Assembly (NCBI GenBank): GCA_030063045.1
Contig: JAQSEB010000023.1
Coordinates: forward strand, 4,340,001 to 4,404,000
DNA: 64,000 nucleotides
Direction: 5' to 3'
Source: Pratylenchus scribneri
Lineage: Eukaryota > Nematoda > Chromadorea > Rhabditida > Pratylenchidae
The notes beneath the pieces are model-generated. The model searched no databases, was not told the DNA's origin, and worked only from the letters and a program-made list of their open reading frames with translations. The stretch's first letter is position 1; every line of letters begins with the position of its first letter. A program made the translations under genes and the position numbers. Shown here in pieces: positions 36,801 through 48,830 of this stretch.

Positions 36801-38177
36801 CTTCTTTTTCCATTCTTTTTCTTTGACATTTGACAACACAACAAAGATTGCCGCCGATGAAAGGAAAATTTGGCTGAAGGAATTGGAATATGAAATTGGA
36901 ATATTTGACGCATTTTAAAAAATGAAAATTGGGGGAAAAAGAATTGAGTGGGCAAAAAACAATGGATGAAAGAAAAATGGCAGAAAATCATTAAAAATTC
37001 CAAGTCAAATAAGGAAAAGAAAACAATATGTGGTTAGCAATGGCTCGTGAAATTGTTTTTTTTTTGCAAAATAAATATTTGAAATTCATGATGAAAAAGA
37101 CCAAAATTCGAGAGAAATGATCAAATGCATTCTTCCATTTCAAGCACATAATCCATCCAGGTGTCACCTAATTCGTCATTTAGGTTAAAATTACAATTAG
37201 ATTTCATCTAATTCACACAAAAATGCCAAAAATAGGTAGTCGAAGAAGGCGGCGAATTATTCAAAGACCTCCTTCAATCCTTGATGCATTCAATTTTGAA
37301 TGGGCCCCCACTCCGTTCGTCTCGAGAAGGTCATTGCCCAATTCAAATTGGCCATTCTTCCATTCTTCTTATCCAAAATGGCCTCAAAAACTATTACTTC
37401 TGCTGATGGTTGGCCCAAATCCACTTGGATCGTTTGAAAAGGGAAAATGTCAAGGAGGAAATGGTCCAAATTCCCTTCCATTAGAATTTTCATTTAAAAT
37501 AGGCAACCAAATTTTAAAGAATATTCCACCCTCCGCCCACCACTTTCCATTCTTTTTTGAACATTTTTGGCACGAAAAGAATTCTTTGGCCAGCCATTTT
37601 TGGCCCTATATTTTTATGTTTTTCTGAACCATAAATACCATTCCTTTTTTATCTATTTTGGTTCCATTCCATTTTAAGCCTAAAATGAGACTAATTTTGA
37701 ATAAAATTTAAATGAATTTTGACTGCGAATATCATCAAAATGTTTATTTCCATTTGAGTCTATTTTTTAAGATTTATGTCCGACTATTTCCAATTTCCTT
37801 CCATAAAATTCCTTTTACTATTAATAATATTTTTCAAGCCGGACAAGCGCAATTCGAGTGAAAAGACACAAAAAATGATGCCAACGGAAATTGGAACCTT
37901 TTTAAAATAAAAGTGGACAATGAGAATTCGGAATTGGCTGGGTCGACGGCATTTTGAGAGGATTTGACGGGTATAACAACAATGAAAAAAGAATATAATT
38001 TTGTGAAGAAAAATGCCAAAATGCCAATTCCGGTTTTGGTGATATTAATAAAAAAAGACCCGAAATTAAATTGCTTTCTTCATTCACAATGGAAAATGTG
38101 CCACATAAATGGGCTCTGACTTCTTTGTGATTTTCATTCGTGTCCGCCCGATTATTCATTCATTTAAAGAAGGCAAA

Positions 38178-38482
38178 ATGGAAGCTGAAAATAAAAGTGA
38201 TACCTTACTTTTGTTGAAAGTCTCTTATCCAAAAAATGTCTTACTTACCCGAGGGAATTCATATTTAGTGAGAAGAGGGGATATTTTTAAATTGACACTT
38301 TCCGGTGACGGAAAATGGCCACCAAAGTCAAAAAATGGTAGTCCAATTCCCAAATGGTCAAGCCACAAACTAGTGCCAATCACGACATTTACACTAAATT
38401 GGTTTATCCGGACGTGGCGGTCAAATTAATTAAATGGCCGTATAAAATCCCCTTGGGACTAAAAGAGTCGACAAACAAATAA
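38178..38482 (+). CDS. small hypothetical protein, two exons
   Basis: Exon 38178-38267 starts with ATG and ends at donor GTGAGA; exon 38342-38482 follows acceptor ATGGTAG and ends at TAA 38480-38482. The phase-0 join gives 76 residues: MEAENKSDTLLLLKVSYPKN, then LTRGNSYL, SNSQMVKPQTSANHDIYTKL, and VYPDVAVKLIKWPYKIPLGL near the end. The second exon reads like real protein in a frame that is closed just upstream, which argues for this intron. Further exons upstream are possible. No domain recognised. Confidence 0.45.
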
Positions 38483-39216
38483 AATGTATTATTATATTCG
38501 TCATTTTTTCTTCCAGTCACTGGGCTGGGATGCCTTCAATCCTATTCTCCGTTCATTTGCCCATTTATTATTCATTTACAGGTGGGCGTCGCGCATTTTC
38601 CCTTCCAATTTTTCAATTTTCTCCTTCCTTTGTCTTCTTCAATGGAATGAAACCCACTGAAAATTCCCCCAGGGCGGCTTCTTCCTAGACTAATTCCAAG
38701 TATAATTTTATTCCAAATGCACAAATTAATTCACAACAAATTCATTTTCACGTTGATGAACAAAAAATTGTTTTTATGGTTTCCATTTAAATTAATGCCT
38801 TTATTTGTTGCCATTATTCCCTTCATCAGTCTGGCCAATCCTCTAATGGTGGGCTTGGCCTTTTCATCGCCCCCTTGGTTGAGTGTTCCTTTTTTCTTCT
38901 TCAATTTTTGCCCATCTTTTGGCCTATGAAAATGCCATGCGGCCATCCTCCCTCTTTCTTTTGTTATTTTGTCTTTTAAATGTCGCATTCCATTTAGGAG
39001 ATTTTTTGGTCCAAATTCAATGTGGGAACAATGGGGGGGGGGGGGGGGGTCACTCACTTAGAATTGGCATAAAATGTTTTTGTTCATTTTCCTACGCGTC
39101 CTTTTTTCCATTTTTGGTATTTGGTCTAAAATTTACTGACGTTTCATTTCATTTTATTTTCATCGTCATTTTGCATTTTATTAGATCAAATAAATCCAAA
39201 TAAATCCGCTGCAAAA
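38483..39216. other. intergenic region with a 17-G tract
   Basis: Upstream of family X copy 1. A run of 17 G lies at 39033-39049, about 170 bp before the start codon. No other feature is supported. Confidence 0.55.
39033..39049. repeat. mono-G tract, 17 bases
   Basis: Uninterrupted G run about 170 bp upstream of the X copy 1 start codon. The X copy 2 upstream region has no such tract. Confidence 0.95.
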
Positions 39217-39983
39217 ATGTTCTTCACAATTTTATGTGCAATGGCACTTTTGCCCCTTTCCATGTCAGTCATCATTCGACAAAGAGTAAAAATAAAAATG
39301 AATAAAACTAAAAATAATAATTTAATCAGAATAATCCTTCCTCCTCATTGGCCAAAAGGCAATTCCAGGAGCAGCCAACAATTCCAATGCCAATGCCAAT
39401 GCCTTGGACCGTCCAATTTGAGCATATTTGCCCAGAGGAGCAAAAGGGGGGAGGGCAACAACAATGCAACATCCATAATCAACATTTCCAATGCATTTGC
39501 CCATTCCCGACACAAAATGGGGCCAATATTGGGAGGAAGGTGAGGGAAACCCAAAAATGGGGGAATACCAATATATTTAAATTAAACCATTTTTAGTATG
39601 AAACATGCGAATCCATGCTTCCTCGCGCCAATCGACCCTCCGAACAATTGCTGACCATTGGGGTGGCATTCCCCCTTTTGGAACAGTTCAGGGAGGATCC
39701 GGAGCGAGTTTTCCTCGAGGACTTGGAAATATTCACATTCATCCCCAGGGTAAATAAATCAAAGGAATAATGCCAAAATATACATAAATTGAAGGAGGCC
39801 ATTCTAATCTACAAAAGGGGCTGCTCCCCAGATGGATTGGCCTACGAATTCCAAATTGGCATTTTGGAGTCCACTTGCCGACATTCGCCCGCCAAATTGC
39901 GAACAATCCACCCACGCATTTTCCTCTCTAATCCATTCTTCATGCATGAGAATGCTCTCAATATTGCATATATTCGGCAGTAG
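39217..39983 (+). CDS. secreted cysteine-containing protein, family X copy 1
   Basis: Exons 39217-39285, 39330-39539, 39597-39749 and 39795-39983 (all introns phase 0, 44-57 bp) give 206 residues. The N-terminus is a signal peptide (MFFTILCAMALLPLSMSV). The mature part has a Met-Pro repeat (IPMPMPMPW), a cluster with HICPEEQK, QQQCN and FQCICPF, then YETCESMLPR, a hydrophobic LLTIGVAFPLLEQF block, KRGCSPDGL and ESTCRHSP. Seven cysteines remain after signal cleavage. From exon 2 to the 3' untranslated region it is nearly identical to the inverted copy at 48053-48830; exon 1 and intron 1 differ. The neighbour on the right, Y copy 2, is convergent. No family recognised. Confidence 0.75.
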
Positions 39984-40638
39984 AAGAACAACACCAGCAG
40001 AACACCCACAATTCGGCATTCATTCTCATTCAAATTATTATTATTTAAATTTATGTATTCATTTTGATCATTTTTGGAATAATTCATTAGTATAAATTCC
40101 ACTCCACACAATAATCAAATTAATTGTATAAAAATAATACCAAATACCAAATTTATAGTTGAATACTTGATTCCTTTTTTATCATTTTTACTTTCATTAA
40201 TTCTATTTTTTTCACCATTGTTTTCCTTTTTTCCTTTTTATTTAAATGTGTTTGTGTTGGATCATCTGAAGGTTAATTAAACACCGTAAAACTAAACAAA
40301 TGAATTGGAAATGTGCGAAATTAAAAAGAAGTAAATGTTAAAAAAATTTCAACGTTAATTTATTTTCTACATAATTAGTAAAAATATAGAAGGAAAGGGA
40401 AGAGAGATCATCGAAAATAGTTGATTGGATATGATTTGGTCTTATTTTTGGTGTGAGATCATTAGGAAGAATTTTATGTAAATTGGAAGGAATTAGAATT
40501 GATTTATTAATAATAGAAAATGATAAGACAAAGATATTAAAATAGGAAACAAACACTGGTTTGAAGAAATAATATGTGGAATAATAATAATAAAATAATA
40601 TTAAATATTTATTTAATTAAATTAAAATGTTTAATTCA

Positions 40639-41268
40639 TCATTTCTTTGTCCCCAATTCATCCGCATCTTCGTCCTCTACTGTTGCCAAAAATTGGGACA
40701 ACGCATCCTCAAATTCGGCCAATTTCACCAAATTATCCAAGTCTCTGCCACTGCGATTCGGATGAGGCCGAAGCAAAATGTCGAGGTATTTGAAGCCGCG
40801 GTCCCGGAATCGTTGGAAGAATGTTGGCCCATAGCATTTTTGTAGGCAATCCATTGTCCGGCAGCAGAGGCCCTCAAAGTCGTTGGTGGAGCAGAGGAGG
40901 CCATTTTGGCAGCATTTTTTGGCCGCCTCCTCCACGGCCGCCTCCGTCGTCGTTGAATCTTCAAAATGAATGAATGAATGAATGCATTTTTATTATTTTG
41001 GGTGGATGGACCAATCATTTTTGATTGACTGACCGATGGTGGTGGTGGTGCTGGATTGGTGGAAACATGGCTTCTCCATGCTTGGATACCGGCAATGGTG
41101 TTCAATTCGCTCTTTATACCCTAAAATGCATTCCTCATCCGCCAATCTATTTTGTCGACTTTTTGGCTGTCTTTTGGATCGAAATTGTTGTTTTTCCTCA
41201 TCCGCTTCAATTTTTGGGAAAATGAAGCAGACAATGCAAATTAGAATGAATGCTTTAGGGCAAATCAT
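40639..41268 (-). CDS. secreted Cys-rich precursor, family Y copy 2 (insulin-like candidate)
   Basis: Exon 1 is 41268-41034 and exon 2 is 40958-40639; the intron is phase 1 and is itself conserved among copies. The product is 184 residues. The signal peptide (MICPKAFILICIVCFIF) and spacer are unlike copies 1 and 3, but from KSRQNRLADEEC to FKYLDILLRP the sequence is almost identical to them. RSKR supplies the furin-type site. B-like (C-x11-C-x8-C) and A-like (CC-x5-C-x8-CC) cysteine patterns are intact; one residue differs in the A-like part (QN for QS). After ILLRP the C-terminal tail is unrelated. The upstream TTG-started extension is not used; ATG 41266-41268 directly precedes the signal peptide. 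Confidence 0.75.
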
Positions 41269-44200
41269 TTTTTTTTGAATTTTATTAAATTCCAATTAGA
41301 ATCTGAAATTGTAATTGGATGGAATAAATTGATAAAAATAATATTAATCAAAATGTTTTTTATGCCTTCTACAAGTTTTCAAGGGACGTGGGAATGTGCC
41401 GTCTTGTTTTGGTCCTTAAAGTACATGCCATTTTAAGTAATGAGCAAATTAGCCACAAAATTGGCACTTTTTCTAGGCCAATTAGATCATTCGGATGTAC
41501 TTTCCCTAAAGATTATGAATTATGATAAGGATTTTATGGAGGCGGGTGAGGAAAATGCATTAAATGCTATGGGACAAATGCCAAAATACAGACTATTAGA
41601 TCTACGAACTAATAAAAAAGGGATGAAAACCCCCAAATGTTATATAATATATTTGTATTATTTCCAATTATAATTAGGATGGGAATTTGGTTAGCCGTTA
41701 AAAATGCTGCAGCCATTTTTTGCTTTTGGAAAATGCCGGTGGATTTTTTTAGATTTGCTCTTCCTTTTAATATGCCGCCATTTTCGGTGTTAGCATATTT
41801 GATGAGGTGGCTAGAATAAATTTTGATAAGGAAAAGAGAAAAAGGAGTTTGACGCGAATAAATGCCACAAAAACCGGGAAAATCCAATTATACCAAAAGG
41901 CTGGAGCGACCTTTGAGCCCGGCGAACCCCACACTTCTAGCTTAAATTGAATGACAATTAATTTTATATATTCCTTTCAAAAATATTTGCAAAAGAGCAC
42001 CTTTGCTCCATTTACTTTGAGGGAATAATATTTATAATAATTTGATAAGAGCGAATTGGGGTTGGAATAATTGAATAAATGGAAAAGGGAGTGAAATGGA
42101 ACATTGTTGGTGAAGACCAAATTACGGTTAGGCAAAAATTATGTCCATTGTCTGTTCTGAAACATAGTTCAATCGAAAATGCTTTGGCACGCAATTTAGT
42201 AAAAATATTTAGAGAATTGGCATTGGTTGACATTTTCAAACTGTCTCAATTCCATAATATTTGGATTTAGCACAGAATAAAAACGCACTTTTGGGTACGA
42301 AAAGTTGATGAAAAGTGGGAAAAATTGAACAAAATTGTGACATAAATGAATTCGAGGGAAAATTAGATCATAAAAACAAGAAAATGAGCGGGTTAAACCC
42401 ATGAGAATTTTGTGCTAAAACCCCAAAAGATTTTGTTGAACAAAATTTTCGACTATTTGGCTTGTATGCCGTCAAATAAAATGCCAATTTGAATTTTATA
42501 TAGATCATTTTTGTGGCCATGGGAATATTACTCTGCTTTGTTTGGTGTTCGGCCCATTGAAATTTTTGAATTGGACCTTATAGTATTGTGATGTTAAACA
42601 AAATTATTTGTGGGTCCAAATCCAATATTCGCGCAATTTTGGTTCCTTTTTCCTAATGCACTTCCCTTTTTTGGGGTTTCCTGCATTCTTTGAGCTCATT
42701 CAGGTCAATTCATTTCATCATATTATTGCGAATGATGAAATGAAACCGAAATGGGTGAAAAGAATAGACGGTCTCTTTTGTTTGTGCATAAAAGTTTTTT
42801 TCGTTCAGTAAAATGCCGCGCAGGATTCACTCAATTCCAGATATTTTGGGAGTGGAATTGGCTTCCCTGCTGGATTCTGGACAAAAGATCTTCTTTTATT
42901 GTTAGTAGTCTGTTGCTTATCCCTTCCCTCTTTTTATTACGCAAATCCCCTTTAAAGGGCAATGTGGCCAATAACCGCACGCAGACAAACCACCCCAATA
43001 ATGGAGGACATCCAATATTCCGCCTAATAAATAAGGGTTTCCTCTGGACCTTTCCTTTGCTTTCGTCCTCTGCCTCATCCATCCTTCCGTTCCGGTTTGG
43101 GTACATTCCTCCCCTTTTTGCTGTGGGTTTCATTTCTTCCCCAACCGTGTTCGTCATTTTCCCCTCCTTCGATGCACTTTTGAATTGAATGGAATAGAGG
43201 AAGAGGGCGTAATACTATTTTTAGAAGCTTATTTAGGTTTATTAACTGACAAACAATGAAATGTAACAATATATACACTTAAACCATTCAAATTGTTTTA
43301 GAGGGAAAAAGGGCAGTTTTTGTAGTATTCATTTGAGTGCACGTATCAACAAAAATTGTGTATAAAAGGGAAAAAAGTAATAAAAATGAGGTCAAAGGAC
43401 GGAATTAGGGCAATAATTTATTTGGAAGGGGACAAAGATAAACAAAAAAAAGTTGACTTTGGTTTGATAAAAAGTGCATTTATTGGAAGGAATGAATTAT
43501 GGAAAATATATAATTAAAAAAAGTCGAAAATGAGTTTAGCGGATTATTGGCAAAAGGGATGTGCCCTAGGGCGATTATTTGATGTGAATAAATGAATGCG
43601 GTGAGTAAATAATAATGAATATCATTTGGCACCATAGAAAACATTTTTTGTTTGCTTTTTATGGTGGACCTAATTCCGCCCTTCTCGTTTGGCTATCATT
43701 TCCTTTTTGCCATTCCTTTTTGCACTTTCCCCTCTGCTTGGCCAAAACCATATTTGGGATGGCCAAATGGATTTGGGGCAAATGGAAAAGAAGGAAATTG
43801 AGGAGGCCGCCTCCTTATTTTAATGAGAGTAATAGAATGGGCCTAGCCGAAAATTAGGGGGCCCTCGGGGAACATTTTGTGCCAAAATGACGAGGCCAAA
43901 TGTGCTGAAATGATATGAAATGGAATGGAATGGTGAAGGGAAAATGAATTGGAATTAGAAGGTGATGATGAAATTGGGAAATTCGAGAGGAGAAGAACAA
44001 AGACTATTTTTGGCCAAATTTGATCTATTCCACATGTTCGGGTCATGCAAAGAAGAAATGAACATTTTTTGTTCTAATGTCATTTATGACATTTCTTTTT
44101 GGGGTTTTTTGGCCAAAAATTCATAAAATATTTTTTGAGGCCGAAGAATTTTAACTTTCAATTTTTGATTTTCATCAAATCCAAATATTTTGAATTGTTC

Positions 44201-45790
44201 TTTGGTTTTTTGATGCGTGCCATTCAAATTATTCATTATTCATCATATAGCTCAAAATTCATTGTAATTTTTGGGATAAATAAATTTTTATTTTCCGTGA
44301 TGGCAGAATTCTCTGACCAAATTTAGGGGAAATTTGTGAGAAATTTGAATGATGGAAAAATCCACTGCTGGTGAAAACCAAAAATGGAATACAAAAAAAA
44401 ATAATATTTATTGGAGAAATTGGTTGACATCATTCAAAATTTAAAATAAAATGAACAAATTTTTGGTACTAAAAAGGAATACGTTCTTATTTGAAGGGCC
44501 AATCCAAGTCAAATAAAATAAACCAAATTTGGGAAGGGTTAAATAATTCATTCAAACAATTTAATTTGCAATTTTTGCCAACATTTTTGCTGCGCATTTG
44601 GCCTATCCTCAAATTAAATAAAAATTATGAAGGCAATATTTCCAATTTTTAATTTAATATGGAGGAAATATGGGTTTGGCCTAACATTTACATATTTGGT
44701 GGGCGGAAAATTGCCAAAAAAGGTGACATTTCCTTTTGGTGCACTTTTCCATCTTGCTGATTTAATTTTGGCCAATTTCCGCGAATAAATAGTAAAAATG
44801 TGAACCAAAATTATCTAATTGTTTGATTGCGGGAAAATTGGAAAAGGAAATTTTTGTTGCCAACGCCCAACGGCGATTTCATCCATTAATAAAAAACAAT
44901 AAATTCTCTCAACAACATTTTTGACCTTTCCAATTTGGCGATGGTGTTGATGAGGAAAATGGATGGAAATATATTCGGGCAAATAATCAAATTGGGTACA
45001 ATTTTTTTTATATACAATGCAATGAGTTTAATTGGAGGAAATTGTTGAGAAAGGGCACCTACCATTTTCTTGGAAATTGCTTGCATTTTATTATATTAGA
45101 AATATTTTTATTCAATTTGTATTGTATTTATTAACATTTTTTTTGTTTTGGAGAAAATAAGGACAAACGGATGATTTATGTTCTTTGGGTAGGGGCAATG
45201 TTTAATCAAATTTTAGAGTGCAATCAATAATTTATTGGAAAACTAAAATGTGACTAATGCTGATTCAGCAAAAAAAATCATCTAAATTAAAAAATTGGAA
45301 TTCACATCACGGAATACCATATTTTTATGGAATATTTAATCAAAATCAGAATATTCTGAAGCGCAAAAATCAAAAAGCAAAATAAGCAGATGGAATAAAA
45401 TGAAAAATAAAATAGTCAGAATTAATGAAACACAAATCAGGATAAAAACAAAACATTGAAAATTGAAAATCAGAACAAACCAAAAACAATTTCCAGAAAG
45501 GGGAAATCAGAACAAAAACAAACATTTTCAAAGGAAAATCAAAATATAAAAACAAAACATTCTGCGGAAAGAAAATCTGAAAAAAAAAAACATTTTCCGG
45601 AAAACAATATATTTCCCTCACAAAATCAACCAATTCCCCTTTCCCTTTCCCTTTCTCCTTTTTTTGTATTTAAAAATGCACTTTTCGATTTTAGTTGATT
45701 ACAAAATTAATGAAATATTTAATTATTTTTGTACTAATTAATTTATTTGGCATTTATTAATAGCCAACGGAATAATTTTCCCTTCATTTT
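41269..45790. other. intergenic region, nothing firmly supported
   Basis: A 77-codon frame at 41440-41673 has protein-like composition, but I could not splice it to anything. Frames at 42751-43188 are pyrimidine-bias shadows. Imperfect repeats of an AAAACA/TTTTC type fill 45440-45610. The rest is AT-rich. Confidence 0.45.
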
Positions 45791-45814
45791 CAAATATACT
45801 CACTGCCCACATAA

Positions 45815-47520
45815 TTGGGCGCATAGTCAAAATGAAGAATGCTCAAAATGAAGAATGCTCAAAATCTAGAAAGTTCAAAATGAAGAATCCCCTAAAAATG
45901 TTCAAAATCAAGAATCCTATATAAATGCTCAAAATGAAGAATGCTCAAAATCTAGAAAGTTCAAAATAGGGTTAATTATCCGTGCGCGGATAATGAAATC
46001 ACGGGCAACGGGTAGTGCGGATAATCAAGGCACGGATAAGGGACGGGTAGGCCATTTTCAAAAATTATCCGCGGATACTACCCGTCCCGTACTCTATTGG
46101 TATACTGTATATTTTTTGAAATTTATTTACTCAAATTTTAAAAATTTCCAAAAAATAAAAAAATTAATCTATTTTTCTTTACTAAAATCCTTTAAATTAT
46201 ATTATTTGTTTCTAAATGACAATGTTGGGCAAGGTTTGCCATCTTAAAAATAAAAAATTCCGGCATATTGATCCAAAAAATGGCAAAAATCTGGTAAAAA
46301 ATAAGGGTCACGGGTAGGCGGGTAGGCGGATAGTCAAAATGCGGATAACGGGTAATTCGAAAAATACGGGACGGGTAGGCGGGACGGATAATTAGTCCAA
46401 AATCGCGCGAATACCCTGCCCGCGTACCCGTCCCGTCAACGGATAATTAACCCTAGTTCAAAATGAAGAATCCCCTAAAAACGTTCAAAATCAAGAATCC
46501 TATATAAATGCTCAAAATGAAGAATGCTCAAAATGAAGAATCAGCTAAAAATGTTTATAATGAAGAATTTTTATATTTCCCATATAATTCAATAAAAAAT
46601 TAGGCAATTAATATATGAATCGATCTCGACAAGCTACATCCAAATTTGGCAAAATTAAATTAATATAAGCTCATTAAAATTTATTTGGCAAAAAAATATT
46701 TGACAGAATAAAATAATGCCATCATCGACAATTTGTGCCAATAAATTGTGCAATCGCTTAACAAAAATATGCCATTGACGAAAATTTTACCCAAGTTGAA
46801 TAACCTTGTCCAAATTTGACATGCCACCCCCAAATTCGGTATGCCACCACCCAAGCTCGGCGTGCCATCACCCAAATACGAAGTGAAAATGACAATAAAA
46901 GATGTGCCATTGTCAATGAAGGTTGTGCCACTGTCAATAAAAGTGTGTCATCATGAAAAAGACATGCCACTATCAAGGGAAGCCGTGCCATCATTGATAA
47001 ATGACCAGTAGTAACCTCGATGACATGTGGTTTTTCGTTGGTGAAATTTCGTTTTTCGCTGGTGGCATGTGGTTTTTCTTTGATGGAATAAGGTTTTTCG
47101 ACGGTAGCACTTGGTTCCTCTTCGATTCCATCCCCTAATTCCTCATTAGTATCAATTAATTAGCCTACGGTAATTGATAATTCAAGAATGGCATAAAAAT
47201 TTGTTTGGAAGGATAGATATAGCAAAATGGATGCTAAATTCGTGATCGGCGTCAAAAATTACCCCAGAAAACACTTTCTAAGCTTTTTTAATTATAATTT
47301 TAAAAATTCTTCATTTTGACCATTTTAAGGTATTCTTCATTTTGAGCATTTATATAGGATTCTTGATTTTGAACATTTTTAGGGGATTCTTCATTTTGAA
47401 CTTTCTAGATTTTGAGCATTCTTCATTTTGAGCATTTATATAGGATTCTTGATTTTGAACGTTTTTAGGGGATTCTTCATTTTGAACATTCTTCATTTTG
47501 AATAGCCGCGCATAATTGCA
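45815..47520. mobile_element. foldback repeat with long inverted arms
   Basis: The left arm (45820-45966 and, after an insertion, 46456-46565) is built of TCAAAATGAAGAATGCTC, AAAATCTAGAAAGTTC and AAGAATCCTATATAAATG units. The right arm (about 47310-47515) is its inverted copy, with the same units in the same order. The outer edges also match (AATTGGGCGCATAG and the inverse of AATTATGCGCGGCTAT). The centre (46790-47110) holds degenerate repeats around TGCCAC and GGTTTTTC. No transposase frame is present. A non-autonomous foldback element or inverted satellite is likely. Confidence 0.75.
45967..46455. mobile_element. hAT-like MITE (489 bp) inserted in the foldback arm
   Basis: The element begins TAGGGTTAATTATCCG and ends with the exact inverse, CGGATAATTAACCCTA. 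It is flanked on both sides by GTTCAAAA (45959-45966 and 46456-46463), an 8-bp target-site duplication. TAG(G) ends and 8-bp duplications are the hallmark of hAT elements. Internally it has repeats of ACGGGTA and GGCGGGTA type and no transposase. Because the host repeat itself contains GTTCAAAA units, part of the duplication could be pre-existing. Confidence 0.8.
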
Positions 47521-48052
47521 TTGAGGACATCTGAATCTGTGCGTTGATGGATGGATGCACAAATGATCAATGCCTGACAATCTGAATAGCCTCCAAGCAA
47601 TTGCATTCTATGGAATGGGGGAATAACAAAAGAATGGATGAATTCGAATTCGAAGTCATCCTTTCCTTTTTCCCTTTTCTGTTTTCATTTTGCTCATTCA
47701 AAATTCAATTAATAAAATACCAAAATTTGTTGATTATGAGAAAGGAATAAAAAATGGACACGGCCGAATATTGGTCGAGGAAATTAATTAATTAATTAAT
47801 TATAATTAATTGCGAAAAGTGCAAATGAATATCCGGAAACACGTAAAGTAGAATAATAAAAAAATTTAAAGGGAAATGTTCGAAAAAGGGAAAACAAATG
47901 TTTATTTTATTTTAAAATATGTGGACATTCCATTAATTGAAAGTGGGTGAGGGAATTATGTTAATGAATTATTCCAATTAAATAATATTAAATAATAATA
48001 ATTTGAATGAGAATGAATGCCGAATTGTGGGTGTTCTGCTGGTGTTGTTCTT
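47521..48052. other. intergenic spacer
   Basis: AT-rich sequence with a short (TTAA)n stretch near 47786-47802. No gene seen. Confidence 0.55.
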
Positions 48053-48830
48053 CTACTGCCGAATATATGCAATTTTGAGAGCATTCTCACGCATGAAGAA
48101 TGGATTAGAGAGGAAAATGCGTGGGTGGATTGTTCGCAATTTGGCGGGCGAATGTCGGCAAGTGGACTCCAAAATGCCAATTTGGAATTCGTAGGCCAAT
48201 CCATCTGGGGAGCAGCCCCTTTTGTAGATTAGAATGGCCTCCTTCAATTTATGTATATTTTGGCATTATTCCTTTGATTTATTTACCCTGGGGATGAATG
48301 TGAATATTTCCAAGTCCTCGAGGAAAACTCGCTCCGGATCCACCCTGAACTGTTCCAAAAGGGGAAATGCCACCCCAATGGTCAACAATTGTTCGGAGGG
48401 TCGATTGGCGCGAGGAAGCATGGATTCGCATGTTTCATACTAAAAATGGTTTAATTTAAATATATTGCTATTCCCCCATTTTTGGGTTTCCCTCACCTTC
48501 CTCCCAATATTGGCCCCATTTTGTGTCGGGAATGGGCAAATGCATTGGAAATGTTGATTATGGATGTTGCATTGTTGTTGCCTTCCCCCCTTTTGCTCCT
48601 CCGGGCAAATATGCTCAAATTGGACGGTCCAAGGCATTGGCATTGGCATTGGAATTGTTGGCTGCTCCCGGAATTGCCGTTTTGATTCAGTCATTGAGGA
48701 GGATGGATTATTCTGTTGAAATTATTTTTAAATCGAATTTAAAAATTTTACTTACTCTGAGCCGTATAATAATTCCAAGGGAAAATGGCAAAAATGCGAT
48801 AGCCAATAGTGAAAAATGGAAGCGGAACAT
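48053..48830 (-). CDS. secreted cysteine-containing protein, family X copy 2
   Basis: Exons 48830-48756, 48712-48497, 48439-48287 and 48241-48053 (phase-0 introns) give 210 residues. The signal peptide (FSLLAIAFLPFSLG) differs from copy 1. The start of exon 2 keeps NNPSSS but then reads MTESK where copy 1 reads LAK. From RQF onward the two proteins are almost identical, with a few changes such as MRENALK for MHENALN. Identity continues about 70 bp past the stop codon and then ends abruptly. All seven mature cysteines are kept, so both copies look functional. Confidence 0.75.

Larger units (their letters stand above)
32832..38177. other. 5.3 kb with little coding evidence
   Basis: Apart from the weak ORF at 32951-33178, nothing is supported. 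Frames at 34105-34338, 36731-37003 and 37223-37627 have mixed composition but no splice continuation or motif. A run of 18 G lies at 33862-33879. The rest is AT-rich. Confidence 0.5.

Noticed and set aside
37223..37627. 134-codon frame starting with an Arg-rich stretch
   Set aside because: A good-looking start but a Phe/Pro-rich remainder, an internal donor-like site with no acceptor that keeps a frame, and a competing minus-strand frame. Left unannotated.
39217..39983. Family X as a second insulin-like family (it also has one C-x11-C)
   Set aside because: The order of other cysteines does not fit an A chain, all introns are phase 0, and there is no processing site between possible chains.
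41440..41819. Two protein-like frames that might be exons of one gene
   Set aside because: The only acceptor creates a TGA at the junction in one phase, and an intron of 23 bp would be needed in the other.
47350..47580. Minus-strand frame with CPQCNYARLF and Asn/Lys/Glu repeats
   Set aside because: It is translation of the foldback arm repeat; the zinc-finger-like start is by chance.
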